Origin: UBA2970 sp965221075
GTDB taxonomy: Bacteria; Verrucomicrobiota; Verrucomicrobiia; Limisphaerales; AAA164-E04
Assembly: GCA_965221075.1 (NCBI GenBank)
Contig: OZ244865.1
Coordinates: 744,001 to 808,000 of the forward strand
Direction of reading: 5' to 3'
Length of the DNA stretch: 64,000 nucleotides
The notes below the pieces were generated by a model. That model saw nothing but the letters and a program-made list of their open reading frames with translations, made no database searches and had not been told where the DNA came from. Both the position numbers and the translations under genes were made by a program. Below are positions 25,489 through 33,395 of the stretch, one piece after another (the first letter of the stretch is position 1; each line of letters opens with the position of its first letter).

Positions 25489-27285
25489 TTAGTCAGTTGA
25501 CGGATCAAGTTCTTCGATTTCATTGAAAGGAGGTTCCGGATTATCAAGGAGATCCTCGACTAGCGAGGGTACATCCAGGTGCCAAGGATTACCGGCATTG
25601 GCGATCATGCCGTCGGCGCCGATCAGGTACATGTTGGGGATACTTCTTACTTTGTAGGCTGTGGGGGCGCTGGCGTTAAATTCCCCAGGGCCGCTCCAAA
25701 CATTTCGTGTGGCGGTCCATCCGTTTTTCTTGAGATGAGCCAAAGCTCTCTCGGGATTCGAGTCGACGCTCAGTGCCAGTACTTCTACCTTGTCCTTCCA
25801 TCCTGTGTTCTGCTCCACGTAAGCCTGCAGATGTGCCATTGGCTCCTGACAGGGGCCACACCAAGTCGCCCAGAACTCAAGCACTACCACTTTGCCCTTC
25901 AGCTCTACTTTGCTGTCGAACTCGGTACCGTCTTCCAAAGCGTAGAAGGTGAATTCGGGAGCCACTGTCCCAGGCATCAAGGTTCCGTGCTCGTTCAGGT
26001 AGTCCTCGGAGAGCAGTGCAACCTTGACTTCATCCTCCAGCAATGCGTCTGGTAGGCTTCTCCATCTGATCTGACGACCGAACAAGCCCCAACCGCCGAC
26101 CGAGCGCATGGCACAGTCCACGTACAGGACATATTCTCCCTGGTACTTTCTGTCGAGCTTGTTGATCGCATCGGGTGTTAGGGCAAGACGGATCTCGATC
26201 TCGCTCCCAGCCAGGACCTCGCTGTCTCTGCTGTTTCTGTCCACCAGCCTGCCGACCTTGATCGACTTCACCTGGAAGGTTCCTGCATCTTTGGGCAAGG
26301 CTAGCTTCGAGGCCATGTCCAGTACCTCTTCTACATCTTCCTCGAGATCTGAACTGATCTGGGCACGAATGTCAGGTAAGGCTACTTCGTTGATATCCAC
26401 CGCATGCCCGAGTATATCGTAGGACACCACGGTGGAGTCCAGGAAAGCCGTCGCATCCCTTTCGGCCAGAAGATCCAAGATAGCCTCCCCCAGCTTTCCG
26501 AGATAGGGATCGTCATCTCTGGTGATCGACATTGCGTCGATCGATGGCCCTATCTTGCTATACACCCTAACATGGGCATCATAATCGAGCCATCCCTTGC
26601 GTTCATCCATGAAGTCGTTCAATTCCTTCATGCTCAGACGAAACTTGTCCTCATACCCCATCAACGCGTCTGGAAGTCTTATCCATTCCATCTGGTGCCC
26701 AGTCAATTTCCAACCGTCGGGCGCGAGCATGGCGCTGTCCACGTGCAGGACGTATTCTCCCTGGTACTTCCTGTCGAGCTTGTTGATTGCATCGGAAGTC
26801 AGGGTTAGAAGAATCTCGATTCCCTTCCCTGTCAAAACCTCATCGTTGGGGCTCAAATTCGCTATGCGGTCAATCTTGATCGACTTCAACTGGAAGGTTC
26901 CCTCCTTGTCGGGCAAGTCGAGCTTCGAAACCATGTTTAGTACGCTTTCCAGGTCTTCTCCAAGAGATGCCAAAATGCTGGCACGGATATCAGCACTGAA
27001 GGCTTCTTCGATCTCCCATGCGTGCGCGAGAAAAACGGAAGAAGCAACTTTGGAGTCCAGATAGGCCAAGGCATCCCTTTCGATCAGAAGCTGCAGCAAA
27101 TCCTCTCCCAGCTGTCCGAGAGAGGGTTCATCCTCCATAGTGATCGGGTTCGAGTCGCTTGATGCCAGTCTAGTCTCGACAGCCATTCCAGCAAGCTCAG
27201 AGAACAACGCCTGGGCATCCTTTTCCTGCGCCATAAGCAAGGGTGGAAAAGCGAACAGGAGAGAGAAGTGTAGGACGTTCTTCAT
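25489..27285 (-). CDS. Secreted protein with two internal repeats and a C-terminal TlpA-like thioredoxin domain
   Basis: About 598 residues. The signal peptide (1-20, 'LLFAFPPLLMAQ') is followed by two homologous domains of about 180 residues (roughly 50-235 and 260-435). They share 'LG.LGE..LDLL.ERDA.AFLDS', 'FQ.KSIK' and the exact run 'DAINKLDRKYQGEYVL'. A TlpA/ResA-type domain closes the chain: 'VVVLEFWATWCGPCQEPM' with active site WCGPC near residue 470, and 'IPNMYLIGADG' containing the cis-Pro. It probably acts as a periplasmic thiol-disulfide protein. The repeat domain is unrecognised. The start is taken at ATG 27285; ATG 27294 adds three residues. Codon use is AT-richer than in the flanking genes. 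Confidence 0.82.
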   Translation of the reverse strand: MKNVLHFSLLFAFPPLLMAQEKDAQALFSELAGMAVETRLASSDSNPITMEDEPSLGQLGEDLLQLLIERDALAYLDSKVASSVFLAHAWEIEEAFSADIRASILASLGEDLESVLNMVSKLDLPDKEGTFQLKSIKIDRIANLSPNDEVLTGKGIEILLTLTSDAINKLDRKYQGEYVLHVDSAMLAPDGWKLTGHQMEWIRLPDALMGYEDKFRLSMKELNDFMDERKGWLDYDAHVRVYSKIGPSIDAMSITRDDDPYLGKLGEAILDLLAERDATAFLDSTVVSYDILGHAVDINEVALPDIRAQISSDLEEDVEEVLDMASKLALPKDAGTFQVKSIKVGRLVDRNSRDSEVLAGSEIEIRLALTPDAINKLDRKYQGEYVLYVDCAMRSVGGWGLFGRQIRWRSLPDALLEDEVKVALLSEDYLNEHGTLMPGTVAPEFTFYALEDGTEFDSKVELKGKVVVLEFWATWCGPCQEPMAHLQAYVEQNTGWKDKVEVLALSVDSNPERALAHLKKNGWTATRNVWSGPGEFNASAPTAYKVRSIPNMYLIGADGMIANAGNPWHLDVPSLVEDLLDNPEPPFNEIEELDPSTD

Positions 27286-27392
27286 GTAATTCATAGTTGA
27301 CTGTTGAGGTGGTTGAGTCCGCTGGAAAGATTCAGAGCAAATCCAGGGAGCCAGGAATAGATTATAATTCCGAATACACTGTTGGTGATATT

Positions 27393-27415
27393 CGTAGTTC
27401 CAGTCGCCTCGAAAC
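27393..27415 (-). mobile_element. ISAzo13-type C-terminal scar
   Basis: A 23-bp stretch matches 20 of 23 bases of the transposase 3' end at 29.05 kb and reads 'FRGDWNYE' on the minus strand. It lies just upstream of the thioredoxin-fold gene. Very short, so only suggestive. Confidence 0.35.
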
Positions 27416-27539
27416 TGGGGCCTGTTAGCTCTATCTCTGAATCAGATGAATGAGACTGAGAAGGGTGAATCCCGCAACATCTTGTCAAGCTTGTCGTAGC
27501 AGTGGTCGAGGAAATTTGGTCAGTCTGCAAAGGGCTCAG

Positions 27540-27957
27540 ACAATATTCAGTTTCCAGCTTGGGTATTGTGCGCTACACTTCCTATGTGAGCCGAAATATC
27601 GAGCTTGAAGCGACAATCGTTCTGAAGCACGCTGCGGTTGAAATAATTCTCGACAAGCACGGGCGTCGTATCTGGGCAGCCACCGAATCGATTGCTATCA
27701 GGTATGGAGGAGACTCGCTGGTATCGGATGCTACCGGATTGTCGCGTCCGACCATCCGGGCGAGGCGCTGGGAGATCGAATCGGGCGGCCTCGAGCGAGA
27801 CGGAGTGCGTCGTCCGGGAAAGAGAAAGCACCCAACCGGAGAGAAGATCACGAAGACGGAGATGACCGCGCTGTCGGTGCTTTGGAATGAGTTTCACGGT
27901 GACTGGAACTACGCATTGCATTCACGACAAGTCTGAAAATACGATTAACGACCGGAT
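27540..27957 (+). mobile_element. ISAzo13-type element with internal deletion (about 418 bp)
   Basis: Both ends are homologous to the longer copy at 29005-30290: the left 'GTATTGTGCGCTACACTTCC' block and the right 'TTAACGACCGGA' block. The middle, which should encode the DDE catalytic core, is absent. The two copies are in inverted orientation with their 3' ends facing each other around the coiled-coil gene at 28.1-29.0 kb. Boundaries are judged from where the similarity fades. Confidence 0.7.
27568..27936 (+). pseudogene. ISAzo13 transposase derivative: N-terminal HTH joined to C-terminal tail
   Basis: An uninterrupted frame of about 122 codons from GTG 27568. It contains the family's N-terminal helix-turn-helix region ('SLVSDATGLSRPTIRARRWE', then 'LERDGVRRPG') followed immediately by the C-terminal tail 'HPTGEKITKTEMTALS', 'FHGDWNYAL'. 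About 280 residues of catalytic domain are deleted in frame. The reading frame is still open although the full-length neighbour has stops, so a short DNA-binding protein could still be made. Whether it is expressed is unknown. Confidence 0.65.
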
Positions 27958-28059
27958 CCTAAGCGTTTACAGATGTATAATCGATTGCCGAATGACTCCA
28001 TAGTCAGAAACCATGTTTCCGAAGATCTGACGCTTTCAAATAAATGGTGACATGCTGGT

Positions 28060-28962
28060 TCAATGTGACTGACCGAGCCCAGTTCCGATTCCCGGACTGT
28101 CGAAAAACCACTTTCCGTCGATCTGGCGCATTTTTAGAGGCATGACCGTTGGATTCTCTACTAGATCATCATACTCTTCATACGGAATGTCTTCGGCCTG
28201 CAATTCTACTTCAAATAAATTTCTATAGGCCTCCTCCATTCCCTTGATGTGGACGTTCATCTGGATGGTGTTCTCGGAAAGTTGAGTCGATCCGATAATA
28301 TGGATCCCGGTGACATATTCCAAATAATCCAAGCCCATTTTGTATTCATTTTTTAAATCGATATCGTCTGTCATATCTTCTACAATCTGATTGTTTTCCT
28401 GGTCAGTCGCCACCCTCATTTCCTCGGGCATCTGTTCCAGCATCCTGGGGCTCATGAGCTTGATTGCGTTTTCGTGATCTTCCTCCAGAATTGTCGAAAA
28501 AAGGGATACCACGGCGTCTTCAGGAGTCTCGTTCCCACGAAATCTCCAATCGTCCTTGAAAAACAGTCCGGGGACCTGGCCGTCCTCCACGTCTCCAAAT
28601 TCAGAAGCCAGCGACGTACGAGAGCTATTCGAATCCCTGTTTCTCCTGAGAGACTGGTTCTCCTGTTCCAGACGTCTCAGTTCGGACTTCGTTCGATCGA
28701 TTTCGGTGGCAATCGCTGTCAAGCGGGAAATCTCCTTGAGCAGCCTGTGAACCTCGCTGTTATCATCCTCCAGATCTGCCAACTTCTTCTGCTTCTTCTC
28801 TAGCTCTATCTTGAGCTTGGATTGTTCCTGCTTAAGAAGCTCGTAGACCCTTGTTGTCTCTATCTGATTGTTCTTGAGCTTGCTGGCTGCGCTCCATTGC
28901 ATCAAGGCTAATGCCGACACCAGCGCCAACCCCAATCCCATAAACGTCACAATCCTATTCAT
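28060..28962 (-). CDS. Membrane-anchored coiled-coil protein (paralogue A)
   Basis: 300 residues. An N-terminal membrane helix (about 5-22, 'LGLALVSALALM') is followed by a long charged coiled coil (about 35-110, Lys/Glu/Leu-rich) and a C-terminal globular domain. That domain has the motif 'DDWRFRGNETPEDAVVSLFS' and ends 'MRQIDGKWFFDSP'. A paralogue lies at 30.5-31.4 kb with the same architecture. I do not recognise a named family; the C-terminal domain may fold like the small alpha+beta domains common in envelope proteins. It is AT-richer than the genome average and is bracketed by inverted ISAzo13-type remnants. Confidence 0.72.
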   Translation of the reverse strand: MNRIVTFMGLGLALVSALALMQWSAASKLKNNQIETTRVYELLKQEQSKLKIELEKKQKKLADLEDDNSEVHRLLKEISRLTAIATEIDRTKSELRRLEQENQSLRRNRDSNSSRTSLASEFGDVEDGQVPGLFFKDDWRFRGNETPEDAVVSLFSTILEEDHENAIKLMSPRMLEQMPEEMRVATDQENNQIVEDMTDDIDLKNEYKMGLDYLEYVTGIHIIGSTQLSENTIQMNVHIKGMEEAYRNLFEVELQAEDIPYEEYDDLVENPTVMPLKMRQIDGKWFFDSPGIGTGLGQSH

Positions 28963-29004
28963 GATGTCTCCAGCCTATTCGTGCAATTCTTTGTTGGGCA
29001 AGGT

Positions 29005-30290
29005 TCCGGTCGTTAATTGAGTTTTCTGTCTTATCGTGGGTGCAATGCGTAGTTCCAGTCACCGTGAAACACATTCCGACGCAGCGAGAGCGCGGCCACC
29101 TCCGTCTTCGAGATCTTCTCTCCGGTTGGGTATATTCTCTTGTCGAGCTTGACTTTGACCATAAGACCGGCGTCGGTTAGTGAGTTTCCAATCAGGTCGA
29201 CAATGGTATCGAATGTCCGTAGCATCTTGCACCGCCAGTTCTGTGTGATGTGGCAGAACAGCCGATGCTCGATCTTGTTCCACTTGCTGGTGCCTGAGGG
29301 TAAGTGGCTGACATGGATGAGCAGCCACATCTCGCCGGCAAACTGCTGCAGGTGATGCTTCCGCGCTCGCGCGCGGTATCCGTTGCTTCCACCCGCATCG
29401 GCGGTGATGTACAATTCGGACGCCTCGGGATAGCGTTTCCTGCCCAACTGGCTCCACCAGCGCCGCAGCGATGCTACGGCAAATGCAGGCGTGTCGTGAT
29501 CTCGCCCGACATTCACGAACGCCTCGTTGCTCCCCATGTCGTAGATGCCGTAGGGAATTGCCTTGCCCCTGGCGTCCTTCGGAAAAGAATGCACCAGCGA
29601 TTGCTCAGGGCGCCCCTTCGGCTGCCACTCGTGCCCACCGTTGCTGTAGTCCCCCACTAGCTCCTTCTTCTTCGTGTCCACCGAGATCACCGGCTGAGCG
29701 TGTTGCAGAAACTCGTCAGCCTTTGCGTTGATGTGCTCGAACTGCGCATTGCGGTCCGGGTGCACGGTCATTTCCAGGCTTTTGCGCACCGATTGAAGAT
29801 TGTAGCCAAGTTCACGCAGCAAGCGGTCCACAGTCGTCGTGACTACCTTCCACCTCGCCTGCGCAAGCGCTGCGGCGAGCTCCGCTCGGCTCTTGCATGT
29901 CCACCTCATTGACGACTGGGGATTACCGCGCGTCAGCGGGTGCACCAGCTTCTCCAGAGCCTCCTTGATGCCCGGCTGAGATTTCTCGATGTTTGGTCGC
30001 CCAGCTCCCGGACGACGCACTCCGTCTCGCTCGAGGTCGCCCGATGCGATCTCCCGGCGCCCTGTCCGGATGGTCTAACGCGACAATCCAGTAGCATCCG
30101 ATACCAGCGAGTTCCCTCCATGTCCGATAGAAATCAATTAGGTGGCTGCCCAGATGCGACGCCCGCGCTCGTCGAGAATCTTTTAGACCGCTGCGTACTT
30201 CTGAACGATTGTCGCTTCGAGCTCGACATTGCGCCTCACATAGGAAGTGTAGCACACAATATCCAAGCTAGACGCTGAGTATTCTTTCGA
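29005..30290 (-). mobile_element. ISAzo13-family insertion sequence, decayed
   Basis: About 1.29 kb, close to full length for the family. Similarity to the deleted copy at 27.5 kb begins near 30290 (left end) and stops near 29005 (right end). No clear terminal inverted repeat is visible, as is usual in this family. The transposase within is broken at its N-terminus. Confidence 0.75.
29031..30252 (-). pseudogene. ISAzo13-family ('Rhodopirellula') transposase, N-terminus broken
   Basis: From about 30020 to 29031 the frame is open (329 residues) and carries the DDE core: 'VISVDTKKKELVGDYSNGG', 'YGIYDMGSNEAFVNVGRDHD', 'ITADAGGSNGYRAR', 'SGTSKWNKIEHRLF' and the tail 'FHGDWNYAL'. The first 80 or so residues are in other frames. 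After 'RRNVELEATIVQKYAAV' there is an in-frame TAA, and the HTH segment contains further stops. The catalytic part alone lacks its DNA-binding domain. Confidence 0.85.
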
Positions 30291-30325
30291 GTCATAAGTT
30301 CCAAGTTCCGAGAACTGAAAGATTA

Positions 30326-30344
30326 CATGGTGATTGGAACTACG
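30326..30344 (+). mobile_element. ISAzo13-type C-terminal scar
   Basis: Seventeen of 19 bases match the transposase 3' end at 27.9 kb; the frame reads HGDWNY on the plus strand. It lies 36 bp beyond the 5' end of the long ISAzo13 copy. Short, so suggestive only. Confidence 0.3.
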
Positions 30345-30524
30345 AGGTTGAACCAAGATGAATCATACTCAATCGAAAAATGAGAACATTGAAGCTGGAC
30401 CGAAGGGGGAAGCCAGACTCTCCACCATCAACTTCACTTGTGTCACGAGTAGACGATGCCCACGATCCGCCATTGTGCAACGGTTGAAGAATGCTCAATG
30501 AATAAGTTAGAAAATAGATTGAAC

Positions 30525-31382
30525 TCACGGAATGCTTCCATATTGGGGTTTGATATAGATATGCCAATTGCCATCGATCCGGCGCATTCTGACAGGAATC
30601 GGATCCTCTGCTGAACTATCCGAAGTGTTGCCGATCTGCATTGGGTCACTTCTGTCGAGTGCCTTCTCCTTGCGCTGCATGCTGAGATCCATCTGGATGG
30701 TGTTTTTGGAGAGCTGTTTAGATTGGATCACCTGAAACCCGGTCAACTGCTGCGCAGACACCATCAAATTTGCGGATCTTTGCATCATGCTATATTCAGA
30801 TATCTTATCCAAATCCTTGCCATACAAACGTTCTTTTTTCATCTTTGGTGTCCAGAGTTCAACCATTTTTTCGTAGTTGCCTTCCAGTGCGAAAGAGAAT
30901 AAGGATACCAAGGTGTCTTCAGGCGTCTCGGTTCCCCGGAAGGTCCATTCGTCTCTGAGGAACAGCTTTGGGAACTGGTTTCCCTCCCCGTCCACCGCTC
31001 CAGAAGTCGGCGGCGGATTCGAGCCTAGCGTTTCCCTGTTTCTTTTGAGGGATTGGTTAGCCCTCTCCAGACGACTCAGTTCATCCTTTATCCGATCGAG
31101 CTCGGGAACCGTTTGCATGAGGCGGGCGGCCTCCCCGCGGAGCCGGTGTAAATTGCTGGTGTCTTCGCTCTGATTGCCCGACTTCTTCTGATGTTTTTCA
31201 AGCTCTGTCTCGAGTTTGGCTAACTCTCTCTCGAGCTCGGCAATTTCCTGCTTAACCAGTTTGGAGGCCTGCATTGTCTTAAGCACATCCTTGTTGAAAT
31301 TACCGGTCTGGAACCACCCCAGCAAGGCCAGAGCAGACACCAGCACCAGTCCCGAGCCCAAAAATGTCGTAACAGTCCTCAT
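30525..31382 (-). CDS. Membrane-anchored coiled-coil protein (paralogue B)
   Basis: About 285 residues and clearly paralogous to the gene at 28060-28962. It has an N-terminal helix ('FLGSGLVLVSALALLGW'), a coiled coil from about 25 to 115 ('ELERELAKLETELEKHQKK'), then 'DEWTFRGTETPEDTLVSLFS', and a C-terminal 'MRRIDGNWHIYIKP'. The ATG at 31382 aligns with the paralogue's start; ATG 31403 would add seven residues. The family is unknown. The topology suggests a periplasmic domain held by a coiled-coil stalk. The pair probably arose by duplication before the IS insertions. Confidence 0.72.
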   Translation of the reverse strand: MRTVTTFLGSGLVLVSALALLGWFQTGNFNKDVLKTMQASKLVKQEIAELERELAKLETELEKHQKKSGNQSEDTSNLHRLRGEAARLMQTVPELDRIKDELSRLERANQSLKRNRETLGSNPPPTSGAVDGEGNQFPKLFLRDEWTFRGTETPEDTLVSLFSFALEGNYEKMVELWTPKMKKERLYGKDLDKISEYSMMQRSANLMVSAQQLTGFQVIQSKQLSKNTIQMDLSMQRKEKALDRSDPMQIGNTSDSSAEDPIPVRMRRIDGNWHIYIKPQYGSIP

Positions 31383-31546
31383 GGATATTCGTTGCATCGT
31401 CAAAACTTCCCTGGAAATATAGTCCAGGTCATCTGACAGGAAGGAACTGCTTGGCCTGTCGAATTGTTTCTGGAAAACTTTTTTTTCACCAGTCGACTTA
31501 GGCAGAATCGCCGGAACATGTCAGTGACATTGGGACACTTGATCCG

Positions 31547-32221
31547 TCACTTGATTGAGCATTTCCACGCATTGACAGGTTTGTCGATGTGCTGGCTGAC
31601 GCCGTAGCTTCTCGTCCAGCGCCTTGACGCTCTCGAAGACCAAGGCGATGTATGTGTCTTTTCCAGGCGCAAAATGGCGGTGGTCACCAGAGATTCCAAG
31701 CTGGCGCTGATGCCGTAGAAGTCCAGGCTGTGCAGCTTGACTATCGGCTCCTCGGTGGCATCGACGATGCTGGTGAACGAGACCTTCACCGAAGGGATGT
31801 AGGGATGTAGGGATGGAGGGTGATCCGTTCGAGCTTCAGGACAGGGTAGAGCTCGGGATCGAGGCAATAGTCCAACTCCAGGCATGCGGGATGGGGAAGG
31901 CCCACAGTGGCCTGGCGGGCGTGAAGACCCCGCTCTTCGTCCTCGTCGATCGCCGAGCCGATGGACCTGATCCTCGGGTTGAACAAGTCCTGGGAGAGGG
32001 CCATGACGATGCGTGCGAGGGTGTTTTCCTGGGTCGGATGGTGGATCGGCGCCTGTCAGATCGGACTCGATGTGGCGGATCCCCCCGACGCGCATCCCAA
32101 GCGGCTTTGCTGGGGAGCCCGTTTCCAGTCCCTGTACCGACTGGTCGCTGCGGTTTTCGAGCAGCTCCTGCGCCTGAAAGAAGAGGCTGCTGTCCTGCGT
32201 TTTCAAGATGGCGAGGATCAT
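31547..32221 (-). pseudogene. Frameshifted hypothetical gene
   Basis: A once-continuous protein of about 225 residues can be pieced together from two frames: 'ILKTQDSSLFFQAQELLENR' to about 32050, then 'NTLARIVMALSQDLFNPRIR' to about 31800, then back to the first frame with 'VKVSFTSIVDATEEPIVKLH'. The second shift falls exactly at an 8-bp tandem repeat; removing one unit restores the frame. No family was recognised. Confidence 0.55.
31794..31815. repeat. Short tandem repeat GGGATGTA x2.75
   Basis: Two full GGGATGTA units followed by GGGATG. The unit length of 8 is not a multiple of 3, so gain or loss of one unit switches frame. Deleting one unit joins '..ITLHPYIP' to 'SVKVSFTS..' on the minus strand. 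Confidence 0.7.
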
Positions 32222-32275
32222 GCCGATGTCGGAAATGCTGAACAGAGGCCCTAGTCGAGAAGACTTACGACCGTT

Positions 32276-32355
32276 GCGTCTTTCTCGGCGAACATCGCTT
32301 CGAGTTCAGCAGTGCGTCTCATCCGAATGTTGGAAACGCGCAATCTCTAGGCTGG
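32276..32355 (-). mobile_element. ISAzo13-type N-terminal remnant
   Basis: About 80 bp align without gaps to the 5' part of the ISAzo13 copy at 30195-30274, with roughly two-thirds identity and the shared block 'TCGCTTCGAG'. It is the third partial copy in 5 kb and more diverged than the others. It ends just before the secreted-protein gene. Confidence 0.5.
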
Positions 32356-32377
32356 GGATAGCCAATATGGCGCCTTC

Positions 32378-33367
32378 CTATGGAGAGCCCTGGGCGCGCA
32401 GGACTCGGTAGAAGCGCGACGAGACGAGCAGGGCCTGGGCGTCGATATAGTTGGCTTGTCCATCTTCGGGGGAGAAGGCGCCGGTGTGGATGCGGATCCA
32501 GTTCTCTAGATCCAGAGAGGCCTCCAGGTGGTAGGAGGCTCCAGGCTGGCCATGCAGGGAGAGGATGCTCCCGACTCCGGGGTGGAAGCCCAGGAGCTCG
32601 GCACGCGGAGCAGGGCCCGAAGGTCCCTCCCGGACGATCGAGTAGTTGTCGAAGATGAGGAAGTTGTCTCCTGGACTATCCAGATCGATGATGGCCCAGA
32701 AGGCCTCGACCGAGCTCAGGGACAGCTCGGCCCCCTGGCTTGCGATGGGGAGATCACGGGCGATGACCGACTCGCCCATGGTGGCGCTCCATCGGTTGAG
32801 GACGAAGTTCATGCACACCTCCAGGTCGTAGATGTCGCCGTGCTCATAGGCGAAGCCTGTGGAGACAGCGTCGCCGTCGGATCCCAGATCGTAGAGGATG
32901 AGCCGGGTCTCGTTGTCGAAATGGAGGGAGAAGAGGGGCCGGGGCTCCTGCTCCAGGTTGTAGAAGGTCCATCCGAAGATGTCCCGATTCTGGTTGGTGG
33001 AGTCCACGATCTCCATGGTGATCCGGAAGGTGGCGATAGGGGAGCTGTCTGTGAACCCGCTCAGGGAGAACGGACGGTAGACGCTCGAGTAGCCATTCGA
33101 TGCGCCCGGATCGGGGTTGTCGTATCCGATGTAGCCCTGCAGGCCTTCTCCCGTTTGGAAGTAGTTGAGCCCGTTGCCTCCATCGCCGTAGGCCACCCAG
33201 CCGTTCTGCCCGGAAAGGGTCAGCTCCTGGTCGTAGCCTTCGGAGGGCTCGAACTTGGTGGAGAAGACGGTTTCCAGGTGATCGTAGCCGATCGTGGCCG
33301 ACTGGGATATCGGGCAGGGGAGAAGCATCGACAGAGCCAGCAGGGATGCTGCGTTTGCCGGTTTCAT
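32378..33367 (-). CDS. Secreted protein with Verrucomicrobia-type 'SRFYRVLR' C-terminal segment
   Basis: About 329 residues with a signal peptide (1-23, ending 'PCPISQS'). A jelly-roll-like beta-rich domain (about 40-240) is followed by a C-terminal module of about 75 residues: 'LSLHGQPGASYHLEASLDLE', 'NWIRIHTG', 'SSRFYRVL'. That terminal module, with its 'YHLEAS.DL.NW' and 'RFYRV', is very frequent at the end of secreted proteins of Verrucomicrobia, which supports the taxonomic call. The enzymatic role, if any, is unknown. It starts 28 bp after the repeat-rich lipoprotein stop. Confidence 0.75.
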   Translation of the reverse strand: MKPANAASLLALSMLLPCPISQSATIGYDHLETVFSTKFEPSEGYDQELTLSGQNGWVAYGDGGNGLNYFQTGEGLQGYIGYDNPDPGASNGYSSVYRPFSLSGFTDSSPIATFRITMEIVDSTNQNRDIFGWTFYNLEQEPRPLFSLHFDNETRLILYDLGSDGDAVSTGFAYEHGDIYDLEVCMNFVLNRWSATMGESVIARDLPIASQGAELSLSSVEAFWAIIDLDSPGDNFLIFDNYSIVREGPSGPAPRAELLGFHPGVGSILSLHGQPGASYHLEASLDLENWIRIHTGAFSPEDGQANYIDAQALLVSSRFYRVLRAQGSP

Positions 33368-33395
33368 GCTCTTGGGAAGCCGGTGCGCCGCCGGA

